In this document: piece after piece, positions 50,582 to 60,427 of the stretch | Position numbering within the stretch: the stretch's first letter is position 1 | Layout: every line of letters begins with the position of its first letter | From: CALMEC01 sp963765105 | GTDB taxonomy: Bacteria; Actinomycetota; Thermoleophilia; Miltoncostaeales; Miltoncostaeaceae | DNA length: 64,000 bases | Assembly (NCBI GenBank): GCA_963765105.1 | Contig: CAVXUW010000002.1 | Span: 248,001-312,000, forward strand | Direction of reading: 5' to 3' | Program-made: the position numbers and the translations under genes | The notes under the pieces: generated by a model | Database searches by the model: none | What the model was told of the DNA's origin: nothing | Seen by the model: the letters and a program-made list of their open reading frames with translations, nothing else

Positions 50582-52372
50582 TTACCCGAACGTGAAGGCG
50601 TAGCCGCTGGTTCCCGGGGCGAGTCGGATGAGCAGGCGGTGGTCGCTCTCCTTGGGCAGCTTCACCAGGTCGTAGAGGCGGTGCTCACGCACGGTGAGGC
50701 GGCCGTCGGCGTTCACGTCCGTACCGGCGTTGGCCGCGGCGATGGGTTGGCCGTCGAGCAGGACCTCGGCGGGGAGCGGCTTGCCGTTGCCGCCGAGTAC
50801 GAGGAACACGCGCTTCGCGCGAAAGCGCAGGTCGATAGAAAAGTCCGCGCCCGCGGTGACCCGCTCCGTGGTCACGAGGCCCTCCCCCTGGAAGGCGACG
50901 TGATCAATAGCCAGCGCATCGGGACTGTCGTAGCGGACGGGTTTGTCGCGGGCGATCGGCGGGGTGCTGTCGAAACGGTCGATACGGGAGTGCCCGAGGT
51001 AGGTCTCCGGCGTGATCGGCGAATGGCCACGCGGAGCGGTTTCGGCGACCTGCTGTGCGCTGGCGCCTGTCTCGGCCAGCAGAAGACGGATGTTCTTCTC
51101 CGTCTCGTCATAGGCGCCCTCGCCAAAGTGGTAGGCGCGGACGTTGCCCTCCTGATCGATCAGGTACTTCGCCGGCCAGTACTGGTTGCCCCAGGCATTC
51201 CACGTGCCGTAATCCGGGTCAAGTGCCACCGGCCAGGTGACTCCCAGATCCGTGATGGCCTTCCTCACGTTGTCGGGCTCCCGCTCAAACGCGAACTCCG
51301 GTGTATGGACGCCGACGATGACGAGGCCCTCGTCGCGGTAGCGCCTATCCCACTCACGCAGGTGGGGAATGGTGCGAATGCAGTTGATACACGAGTACGT
51401 CCAGAAATCGATGAGCACAACCTTGCCGCGCAGCTCCTTGAGGGTGCGCGGAATCCCGTCGGCGTTGAACCACTCGGTGAGGCCGGCGAACTCGGGTGCG
51501 GCCGCGTAGACGGGCAAGTCGACTTTGGGGGCGATGGTGGGTGCAGCGACGGGTTTCGGTTTCTCTGCTTGTGGCGACTTCGGCTCTTGGGCGACGGTTG
51601 TGATGGGGTTCGTGTTCTGCTCGCGGCCCTGAACTTTTGCGAGTCCATCCGATGCAGCGGCGGAGCGCTCGGCCGCTTGAAGGGTGTTGGTGTAGCCGGG
51701 GACGGAGTTGACGGCCCATGCAGTGAGTCGTGTGTCGAGGCCGGTGAAGATGAGCACCCCGGTGGCGGCGAGCAGTACGCCCATTCCCACGCGAATCGGT
51801 ACTGCCCGAGGAGCCAGGCGCTTCGCCAGGCGTTGCCCGCCGCGCATGATGACGAGCATGGGGAGCGCCGCACCGATGGCATAGACGAACAGCACAAGCC
51901 AGGTGCTGGCACCGATCTTCTCGGTGGCGGTTGCGGCGGCGATGGCGCTGAACACGGGTCCCGCGCACGGTGCCCACACCAGACCGAGGCCGAGGCCCAT
52001 GAGCACCCCGCCACCAAAACCGTCTCTGCCCGTGGGAACGCGGCTTCCGAGGCGTTGAAGCGGTGCCAGCAGGCGAGTAACGCGATCACCAAACGCGGGG
52101 ATGATCATTGTGAGGGCGAAGCCGAGGAGCACGACGACCCCGACGTTGCGTTGCGCCGACGCCGACAGGCCGATCGCGTCGAACGCCGCGGTGAGCGCCA
52201 GAGTGAACACCACAAGCGTGATGACAAAGCCGACGACGATGCCGATGGGGCGACGCCGGCCGCCGGTTGCCGCACCGGCCAGAGCCACCGGAAGCACCGG
52301 CAACACGCACGGGGAGATCGCCGTCACGATGCCCGCAAGGAATGCAACGGGTATGAGTATCGCCAGATCCAC
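50582..52372 (-). CDS. dipZ: DipZ-type thiol:disulfide interchange protein (CcdA + thioredoxin-like)
   Basis: The 596-residue protein starts with a CcdA-like membrane domain of about seven helices, with the Cys pair PCVLP near residue 22 and PCAGPVF near 140. A Pro/Lys-rich linker follows, then a thioredoxin-like domain with SCINC (CxxC) and a C-terminal beta-rich domain as in mycobacterial DipZ. It moves reducing power across the membrane to exported proteins. The start GTG lies 6 nt after TAGGCT. Confidence 0.92.
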   Translation of the reverse strand: MDLAILIPVAFLAGIVTAISPCVLPVLPVALAGAATGGRRRPIGIVVGFVITLVVFTLALTAAFDAIGLSASAQRNVGVVVLLGFALTMIIPAFGDRVTRLLAPLQRLGSRVPTGRDGFGGGVLMGLGLGLVWAPCAGPVFSAIAAATATEKIGASTWLVLFVYAIGAALPMLVIMRGGQRLAKRLAPRAVPIRVGMGVLLAATGVLIFTGLDTRLTAWAVNSVPGYTNTLQAAERSAAASDGLAKVQGREQNTNPITTVAQEPKSPQAEKPKPVAAPTIAPKVDLPVYAAAPEFAGLTEWFNADGIPRTLKELRGKVVLIDFWTYSCINCIRTIPHLREWDRRYRDEGLVIVGVHTPEFAFEREPDNVRKAITDLGVTWPVALDPDYGTWNAWGNQYWPAKYLIDQEGNVRAYHFGEGAYDETEKNIRLLLAETGASAQQVAETAPRGHSPITPETYLGHSRIDRFDSTPPIARDKPVRYDSPDALAIDHVAFQGEGLVTTERVTAGADFSIDLRFRAKRVFLVLGGNGKPLPAEVLLDGQPIAAANAGTDVNADGRLTVREHRLYDLVKLPKESDHRLLIRLAPGTSGYAFTFG

Positions 52373-52378
52373 TCACGA

Positions 52379-52384
52379 AGCCTA
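52379..52384 (-). promoter_or_regulatory. -10 element, leaderless start of dipZ
   Basis: TAGGCT on the minus strand ends 6 nt before GTG 52372. Confidence 0.5.
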
Positions 52385-52442
52385 AATCGAGGTGCTTAAG
52401 CGTCCCTTACGGAAGTAACATCGACCGCCTGGTAGCCCGCCC

Positions 52443-52583
52443 GTGTCGTCCTCATTTCACATCACCACACCGGGGCTCGTGCTGCGCCCCCCCGCGACCG
52501 TCGGATGCCGACGCTTTGGTCTCCGCGGGCGGATTTCGCATGAGCACGTCTCCGCACTCCTCTCGCTCGAGGTGACCGTGTGA
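52443..52583 (+). CDS. Candidate small protein coupled to GNAT gene
   Basis: A GTG-started ORF of 46 residues (FHITTPGLVLRPPATVG, ending HVSALLSLEVTV) ends in a GTGA overlap with the GNAT start. There is no clear promoter or ribosome-binding site and no recognised family. The coupling junction is the only support. Confidence 0.28.
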   Translation: MSSSFHITTPGLVLRPPATVGCRRFGLRGRISHEHVSALLSLEVTV

Positions 52584-53092
52584 TTCGCACCGAACGCTTG
52601 GTCATTCGTGAGCTGACCGTCGCGGATGCCGTTGACTACGCACGCGAGGCCGACGACCCGCGTATCGCGGCGGGTCTCCGCGACGGCTTCCCCAGCCCCT
52701 ACACCGTCGCGCTGGCGCGTGGGTTTCTCTCGTCGGCGGACGAGCGTCACCCGCTGTACAGCTTGGGCATCACTCGTGACGGTGCACTGATCGGGGCCGT
52801 TGGGCTGCTCCCCGGCGACGACGTGGGCCGGTTCACGGCGGAGGTGGGGTACTGGCTCGGGGTGAACCATTGGGGGCAGGGCTACGCCACCGAAGCGCTT
52901 GCGGCGTTCACCGACTATGTCTTCGCGAACACCGAGTTTGTGCGCCTGGAGGGTGGGGTCTTCGCGGGCAACGACACATCGGGCCGGGTGCTCGAAAAGT
53001 GCGGCTACCGGCTCGAGGCCGTCCAGAGGGATAGTGCATTCAAGGAGGGCCAGATCCTCGACGTGGCGCTCTACGTGCGTTTGCGGGCGTAG
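52580..53092 (+). CDS. GNAT N-acetyltransferase (RimJ/RimL-like)
   Basis: The 170-residue protein has MIRTERLVIRELTVADAVDY, the CoA loop in YWLGVNHWGQGYATEAL, and GNDTSGRVLEKCGYRLE, all typical of the RimJ/RimL/YdaF acetyltransferase group. These modify N-termini of ribosomal proteins or other amines. The substrate is open. GTG 52580 overlaps the candidate small ORF. Confidence 0.88.
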   Translation: MIRTERLVIRELTVADAVDYAREADDPRIAAGLRDGFPSPYTVALARGFLSSADERHPLYSLGITRDGALIGAVGLLPGDDVGRFTAEVGYWLGVNHWGQGYATEALAAFTDYVFANTEFVRLEGGVFAGNDTSGRVLEKCGYRLEAVQRDSAFKEGQILDVALYVRLRA

Positions 53093-53153
53093 AGGGGTTT
53101 GTCGTGGTGTCTGGCTCCGGGCCAGATCGTCTGGGACCTGTCAGCGTGCCCGC

Positions 53154-54389
53154 ATGAGCGGTGAGGCTCGAGCGGGCCAGCAGCGGCGCGTGATGCGCGT
53201 GGTGTTCGGCTCCCAGGTGCTGGCCGGGGCCGGGCTTGCCGCCGGCATCACCGTCGGCGCGCTCCTGGCGAAAGACATGTTGGGATCGGATGCCGCCGCC
53301 GGTGTGCCCGCCGCTCTCTTCACCGTGGGCTCCGCGGCCGCGGCTCTCTTCGTGGGTGCGTTGTCGCAGCGAGCGGGGCGCCGCCCCGGCCTCGCGATGG
53401 GGTACGCCGTGGGCGCAGTTGGCGGGGCAGGTGTGGTGGTGGCCGCGGCCGTCGACAGTGTCACCCTCCTGTTCGTCTCCCTCGTGCTCTACGGGTCGGG
53501 GTCGGCAACGAACCTGCAGGCCCGCTACGCCGGTGCCGACCTCGCAGAGCCCGAACGTCGTGGTCGCGCGGTGAGCCGGGTGTTGGTCGCAACAACCTTG
53601 GGGGCCGTTGCCGGGCCAAACCTCACCGAGCCAACCGGGGCGCTGGCTCGAGAACTTGGTCTGCCCACCCTGGCCGGACCGTTCCTGCTGGCCACCGTTG
53701 CCTACCTTCTCGCCGCGATCGTCGTGGCGGTGATGCTCCGTCCCGACCCGCTGTTACTTGCCCGTCAGTGGAAGGCCGAGGACCCGGTCGTCGAGACCGC
53801 CGCACCACCCGTCGCCGATCGCCCCACCCTGCGCATCGCGTCGGTCGGCATGGTGCTGACGCAGATGGTGATGGTGGGCGTAATGACGATGACCCCGGTA
53901 CACATCACGGGGCACGGCCATGGTCTCGGTGCGGCCGGCTTCGTGATCTCCGTCCACATCGCGGCGATGTACCTCCCGGCGCCGCTCTCCGGATTACTCG
54001 TCGACCGCTTCGGGCGGCGCACGGTACTTGGCCTCGCCGGCATCGTGTTGCTCGGCGCCGGGGTGGTCGGGGCGCTCGCGCCGCCATCGTCGATCGCCCT
54101 ACTCGCGGTCGCCCTCGGGCTCCTCGGCCTGGGCTGGAGCCTCGGTCTCGTCGCCGGCTCGGCAATGGTCACCGACGCCGTGCCACTGGAGAGTCGCGCG
54201 AAAACGCAGGGCACCGTGGACGTGGCCGTCTCCCTTGCCGGCGCCACCGGCGGAATCGGCAGCGGATTTCTCGTGGCGGCAAGCAACTTTCCTGTGCTGA
54301 GCCTGAGTGGTGGGGCACTCGCCCTTTTGATACTCCCGGTCCTTTTGGCCGACCGGGCTCGCCGCCAGGCCGAGCCTCGCCTGGCGTAA
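53154..54389 (+). CDS. Major facilitator superfamily transporter
   Basis: The 411-residue protein has about 12 helices, with LSQRAGRRPGLAMGYAVG in the 2-3 loop and LVDRFGRRTVLGLAGI in the second half. ATG 53154 is chosen because the frame upstream shadows the GNAT gene. Substrate is unknown. It starts 61 nt after the GNAT gene and is convergent with the carboxylase operon (8 nt between stops). Confidence 0.85.
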   Translation: MSGEARAGQQRRVMRVVFGSQVLAGAGLAAGITVGALLAKDMLGSDAAAGVPAALFTVGSAAAALFVGALSQRAGRRPGLAMGYAVGAVGGAGVVVAAAVDSVTLLFVSLVLYGSGSATNLQARYAGADLAEPERRGRAVSRVLVATTLGAVAGPNLTEPTGALARELGLPTLAGPFLLATVAYLLAAIVVAVMLRPDPLLLARQWKAEDPVVETAAPPVADRPTLRIASVGMVLTQMVMVGVMTMTPVHITGHGHGLGAAGFVISVHIAAMYLPAPLSGLLVDRFGRRTVLGLAGIVLLGAGVVGALAPPSSIALLAVALGLLGLGWSLGLVAGSAMVTDAVPLESRAKTQGTVDVAVSLAGATGGIGSGFLVAASNFPVLSLSGGALALLILPVLLADRARRQAEPRLA

Positions 54390-54397
54390 TCGTCTTC

Positions 54398-56152
54398 CTA
54401 CGACACCGTTGCCAAGGGTTGTCCCGACTGCACGGCGTCTCCCGCGGCGACAGCGAGCTCCTTGACTGTCCCCGCCTGGTGGGCGGTGACCTCGTTTTCC
54501 ATTTTCATCGCCTCGACGATGGCGATGACATCGCCCACGGCGACCTGGGCCCCGACCTCCACAAGCACCTTGAGGACGGTGCCCTGCATGGGGCTCACCA
54601 CGGTGTCGCCCGTCGCGCCGCTGCCAACGGGCGTTGATGCGGCCCGCTTGGCGCGCTTCGGCGTGGCGCCGCCGGCTGCGGAGGCGTCGAGAAAAAGGCG
54701 CACCTCGAAGCGCTTGCCGTCCACCTCGGCGGTGACCCGGCGCTCGGTGCGGTCCCCAGGGACGTCGGCGGTTGGTGCGTTCGCGGGGCGGTCGTCGGTG
54801 GGGAGCGGGGTGGCGGTGTCGGCCATCGCGGCGAGCTTTGCGTGGCACGCTCCGCCCGCGATGAACTCCTGGTCGTTGAGCAGCCACTTGTGGAACGGGA
54901 TGAGCGTCGTGGGGCCCTCCACCACGTACTCGTCGAGGGCGCGCAGCATGCGGCGACGGGCGGTCTCGCGGTCGACGTCCCACACCACGAGCTTCGCGAT
55001 CATCGGGTCGTAGATATCGGGGATGATCGACCCGGCCTGCACACCGGAGTCGACACGGATGCCCGGGCCGGTCGGCTCGCGGTAGGCGGTGATTCGACCC
55101 GGCGTGGGCAGGAAGCGGTTGCTCGCGTCCTCGGCGTTGATGCGGCACTCGAAGGCGTGACCGCGGGGTTTGACGTCCTTCTGCTTCAGCGACATCGGCT
55201 CGCCCGCCGCGATGCGCACCATCTCGCGGATGAGGTCGACGCCGCACACCATCTCGGTGACGGTGTGCTCCACCTGGATGCGCGTGTTCATCTCGAGGAA
55301 GAAGAACTCGTCGCCCGAGACCAGGTACTCGCACGTGCCGGCCGACCGGTACCCCACCGCCTTTGCGGCGCGAACCGACGCCTCACCCATGCGCTTGCGC
55401 AGGTCGGCCGACACGACGGGGCTCGGTGTCTCCTCCACCAATTTCTGGTGGCGACGCTGAACGGAGCAGTCACGCTCACCCAGGGAGATCGCGTTGCCAT
55501 GAGCATCAGCCAGGACTTGGATCTCGACGTGACGTGGGTCGGGGAGGTAGCGCTCCAGGTACACGACATCATCGGCGAAGAACTTCTCGGCCTCGCGTCG
55601 CGCGCCCTCGAAGGCCTCTTTCAGGGCACCGGCGTCGAGGGCCACGCGAAAGCCCTTACCGCCGCCCCCGGCGGCGGCCTTGACGGCGACCGGGTAGCCG
55701 ATGCTCTTTGCAATCCGTTTCGCTGCGGCGAGCGTGTCGACGCTTTCGCGCACTCCCGGAACGATGGGGACACCCGCGTCGTGCATGAGCGCTCGCGCGG
55801 CGATCTTGGAGCCCATTGCGTCGATCGCCTCGGGCGGCGGGCCGATAAAGACGATGCCCGCGTTGGCACAGGCACGCGCGAATGACGCGTTCTCCGCGAG
55901 GAAGCCGTAGCCGGGGTGAATGGCGTCGGCACCGGCCCGTTGTGCGGTCTCAATGATGGTGTCGGCCTTGAGGTAGCTCTCGGTCGCCGGTCCCGCGCCG
56001 ATGAGGTAGGCCTCGTCGGCGTGCTGCACGAACAGCGCGTCACGGTCGACCTCGCTGTAGACGGCGACCGAGGCGATGCCCATCTCGCGCAGCGTGCGAA
56101 ACACGCGGATCGCGATCTCCCCACGGTTGGCCACCAACACCTTACGAAACAT
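54398..56152 (-). CDS. Acyl-CoA (propionyl/acetyl-CoA) carboxylase, biotin-carrying alpha subunit
   Basis: The 584-residue protein has a biotin carboxylase domain (MFRKVLVANRGEIAIRVFRT, AAAGGGGKGFRVA ATP loop, FLEMNTRIQVEHTVTE) and a C-terminal biotinyl domain with the carrier Lys in EAMKMENEV. The middle has a BT-like segment. ATG 56152 is preferred because GGAGGG is 6 nt upstream; ATG 56158 would sit directly on it. It overlaps the epsilon gene and forms the carboxylase holoenzyme with the next two subunits. Confidence 0.93.
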   Translation of the reverse strand: MFRKVLVANRGEIAIRVFRTLREMGIASVAVYSEVDRDALFVQHADEAYLIGAGPATESYLKADTIIETAQRAGADAIHPGYGFLAENASFARACANAGIVFIGPPPEAIDAMGSKIAARALMHDAGVPIVPGVRESVDTLAAAKRIAKSIGYPVAVKAAAGGGGKGFRVALDAGALKEAFEGARREAEKFFADDVVYLERYLPDPRHVEIQVLADAHGNAISLGERDCSVQRRHQKLVEETPSPVVSADLRKRMGEASVRAAKAVGYRSAGTCEYLVSGDEFFFLEMNTRIQVEHTVTEMVCGVDLIREMVRIAAGEPMSLKQKDVKPRGHAFECRINAEDASNRFLPTPGRITAYREPTGPGIRVDSGVQAGSIIPDIYDPMIAKLVVWDVDRETARRRMLRALDEYVVEGPTTLIPFHKWLLNDQEFIAGGACHAKLAAMADTATPLPTDDRPANAPTADVPGDRTERRVTAEVDGKRFEVRLFLDASAAGGATPKRAKRAASTPVGSGATGDTVVSPMQGTVLKVLVEVGAQVAVGDVIAIVEAMKMENEVTAHQAGTVKELAVAAGDAVQSGQPLATVS

Positions 56153-56351
56153 CCACATCCCTCCGGTCGTGCGAAACCCGAATCGATTCCATGATCGCTG
56201 CCCGACGCCACCCCGAGCGGTACGCCGCCGGCAGCTGTGGGGCCCCGGCCGGCGTTTCGCCGTCGATGAGCACCTGCACCGCTGCCACGATGGCGGCGGC
56301 CTCCTGCGCGGACGGACGACCCGTGATCTGAACCTCGCCCACCGGCGTCAC
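56142..56351 (-). CDS. Acyl-CoA carboxylase epsilon subunit
   Basis: The 69-residue product fits the small actinobacterial epsilon subunit: VQITGRPSAQEAAAIVAAVQ, then GWRRAAIMESIRV at the end, where a Trp/Arg helix binds the beta subunit. GTG 56351 overlaps the pccB stop as GTGA and its end overlaps pccA, so the order is beta-epsilon-alpha. It usually stimulates the acyl-CoA carboxylase complex. Confidence 0.75.
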   Translation of the reverse strand: MTPVGEVQITGRPSAQEAAAIVAAVQVLIDGETPAGAPQLPAAYRSGWRRAAIMESIRVSHDRRDVDVS

Positions 56352-57906
56352 AGTGGGATGTTCCCGTGCTTGCGTTTCGGCCCCGCCTCACGCTTGGTGA
56401 GCGACATCTCAAGCGCCGTGATGAGCCACGGACGGGTCTCCTCGGGCTCGATGACGTCGTCGACGTAACCACGCTCAGCCGCGATGTACGGGTTGGCAAA
56501 GCGCTCGGTGTACTCGGCCACCAGCTCGGCGCGCTTTGTCGCGGCGTCCCCGCCATCGGCGACTGCCGCCTCGATCTCCCGCTTGAAAACGATGTTCACG
56601 GCGCCCTCGGGGCCCATCACGGCGATCTCGGCCGTGGGCCACGCGGCGTTGAAGTCGGCGCCGATGTGCTTGCTGCTCATCACGTCGTAGGCGCCGCCGT
56701 AGGCCTTCCGAGTGATGACCGTGAGCTTCGGTACGGTCGCCTCGGCGTAGGCGTAGAGCAGCTTGGCTCCATGGAGGATGATGCCGCCGTACTCCTGCGA
56801 CGTGCCGGGGAGAAAGCCCGGGACATCGACGAACGACACCAGCGGGATGTTGAACGCGTCGCAGAAACGGATGAACCGCGCGCCCTTGATGGAGGCGTCA
56901 ATGTCGAGCACCCCGGCCAAGGCCTTTGGCTGGTTGCCCACCACACCGACCGAGTGGCCGTTGAGTCGGGCAAAGCCGACGACCAGGTTCTGGGCGTAGA
57001 GCGGGGCGACCTCGAAGAAGTACTCGTCGTCGACCACCGCCCGGATGACTGCGGTCATGTCGTACGGCTTGGTGGGTTGGTCCGGAATGATCGAGGCGAG
57101 CACTGCGTCTTGCCGTGCAGGGTCGTCGTCCGGACGCTCGTAGGGCGGCGGATCGATGTTGTTCTGCGGGAGGAACGACATCAGCTCGCGCACCATCGCG
57201 AGGCAGTCCGGCTCGTCCTCGGCGGCGAAGTGCGCAACCCCTGACTTGGTGGCGTGTGACACGGCGCCACCCAGCTCCTCCATGCTCACCTCTTCACCCG
57301 TGACGGTCTTGATGACCTCCGGGCCGGTGATGAACATGTGGCTGGTTTCCTTCACCATGAAGATGAAGTCGGTGATGGCCGGGCTGTAGACCGCGCCGCC
57401 GGCGCACGGTCCCATGACCACGCTGATCTGCGGCACCACACCGCTGGCTCGGACGTTGCGGAAGAAGATGTCGGCGTAACCACCGAGGCTGACGACACCT
57501 TCTTGGATACGGGCGCCACCCGAGTCGTTGATGCCGATGAGGGGGCAGCCCATGCGCACCGCCAGGTCCATGACCTTGCAGATCTTTTCGGCGAACACCT
57601 CGCCCAGGCTGCCACCGAACACGGTGAAGTCCTGGCTGAACACACACACCTTGCGACCGTCGATCGTGCCGTGGCCGGTGACCACGCCGTCACCCCACGG
57701 GCGGTTGTCCTCGAGCCCGAAGCCGTGGGCACGGTGGCGGGTGAACATGTCGAGCTCGGTGAACGAGCCGGGGTCGAGCAGCAGGTCGATGCGCTCGCGG
57801 GCGGTGAGCTTGCCACGGGCGTGTTGGCGCTCCACGGCCGCTGCGCTTCCCGCGTGAACAGCCTCGTCGCGGAGTTCCTTCAGGCGCTGGCGCTTGTCGT
57901 CGACGC

Positions 57907-57910
<4 letters not shown>
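56348..57910 (-). CDS. pccB: Propionyl-CoA carboxylase beta subunit (CTG start)
   Basis: The carboxyltransferase subunit of about 520 residues has RQHARGKLTARERIDLLLD, GGSLGEVFAEKICKVMDLA, GGARIQEGVVSLGGYADIF, PCAGGAVYSPAITDF and GGAYDVMSSKHIGAD. The first canonical start is GTG 57835, but homologous coding sequence (DDKRQRLKELRDEAVHAGS) continues upstream to CTG 57910. That CTG sits 6 nt after GAGGAG and overlaps the mutase stop as CTGA. It carboxylates propionyl-CoA; other short acyl-CoAs are possible. Confidence 0.93.
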
Positions 57911-59514
<1,604 letters not shown>

Positions 59515-59581
59515 TCCATCTCGCGCAAGCGCGCGCTCCGGGAAACCCGCGAGTCGGCAGCGTACAGGCAAAAAACGAACG

Positions 59582-59591
59582 TTGTCGACAA
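59582..59591. promoter_or_regulatory. GntR operator candidate 1
   Basis: TTGTCGACAA is a perfect 10-bp palindrome that fits the GntR consensus (GT-N-AC core). It lies between the divergent mutase gene and the GntR gene. Confidence 0.55.
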
Positions 59592-59634
59592 ATCGGCTTG
59601 TAATCGGCGGGCTTTGACGCCAGCATCCGCTCGA

Positions 59635-60351
59635 ATGGCCAATTCTGTCGACAACATTCCCCATGACGTCGCCGGTGCGGCGGACGACACCGTGGTGGGG
59701 CAGGTCACGCAACAACTGGTCGACGCGATCGTCTCGGGTGAGCTGGCCTCTGGTGAAAAGCTCTCGGAACCGGATCTGGCGGCCCGGTGGGGTACCAGCC
59801 GGAGCTCGCTGCGCGAGGCTCTCCATCGCTTGGAGAGCATGCGTCTGGTGGAGCGTCAGCCACGCCGCAGCGCCCGGGTCGCCACCATCGGCCGTGTGGA
59901 GCTCGTGCAGCTCTACGCGGTGCGCGAGGCGTTGGAAGGGCTGGCGTGCCGCCTCGCCGCCGACGCCATCACTGCCGGGGAGATCGACGAGATTCGCGGG
60001 CTCCTCGCCACCCATGAACGCCGCCCCGACGTGCAAGCCGATATCGGCTACTTCCAAGACGTCGACGACGAGGACTTCCACTTCCGCATCGTGCAGGCCA
60101 GCGCCAACGCCGAGCTCATCGCCCTGGTGGCCGGCCTGTCGTACCGGGTGCGCCTGTACCGCTACCGCTCAAGCCATCTCAGCAGTCGGCCGCAACGGGC
60201 CCTGAGGGAGCACCACCAGATCCTCGACGCCATCATGGGGGGTGATGGTGAGCTGGCGGAGATGTTGATGCACCGCCACATCCGTGCGGCACGACTCTCG
60301 CTGGAACCGCAGCTCGCGGGCGACGCCCTCCTCGCCGGCGTGGACGCATAG
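59635..60351 (+). CDS. GntR family (FadR/FCD) transcriptional regulator
   Basis: The 238-residue protein has a winged helix at residues about 25-85 (LSEPDLAARWGTSRSSLREA, HRLESMRLVERQPRR) and a C-terminal FCD ligand domain (YAVREALEGLACRLAADA, DEDFHFRIVQASAN, REHHQILDAIMGGDG) with His residues for a metal. It faces the mutase/carboxylase operon and two TGTCGACA sites lie at its start, so it probably controls both itself and propionate use, with an acyl-CoA or organic acid as signal. Confidence 0.9.
   Translation: MANSVDNIPHDVAGAADDTVVGQVTQQLVDAIVSGELASGEKLSEPDLAARWGTSRSSLREALHRLESMRLVERQPRRSARVATIGRVELVQLYAVREALEGLACRLAADAITAGEIDEIRGLLATHERRPDVQADIGYFQDVDDEDFHFRIVQASANAELIALVAGLSYRVRLYRYRSSHLSSRPQRALREHHQILDAIMGGDGELAEMLMHRHIRAARLSLEPQLAGDALLAGVDA
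59646..59653. promoter_or_regulatory. GntR operator candidate 2 (inside gntR start)
   Basis: TGTCGACA, in CTGTCGACAAC, repeats the core of the first site 64 bp downstream, a few codons into the GntR gene. Confidence 0.5.
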
Positions 60352-60375
60352 CCTCGCGGCTTCTGTCGTCAAGCA

Positions 60376-60409
60376 CATGTGGCCCGGGGCGGGTGCCCCG
60401 AGCCACATG
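60376..60409. terminator. Strong hairpin between convergent gntR and surface-protein genes
   Basis: CATGTGGC-C-CGGGGC pairs with GCCCCG-A-GCCACATG around a GGGT loop, a stem of 14 bp with one mismatch. No T run. It lies 25 nt after gntR and 19 nt after the stop of the surface-protein gene on the other strand. Confidence 0.7.
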
Positions 60410-60427
60410 AAGTAACCACTCCGAGTG

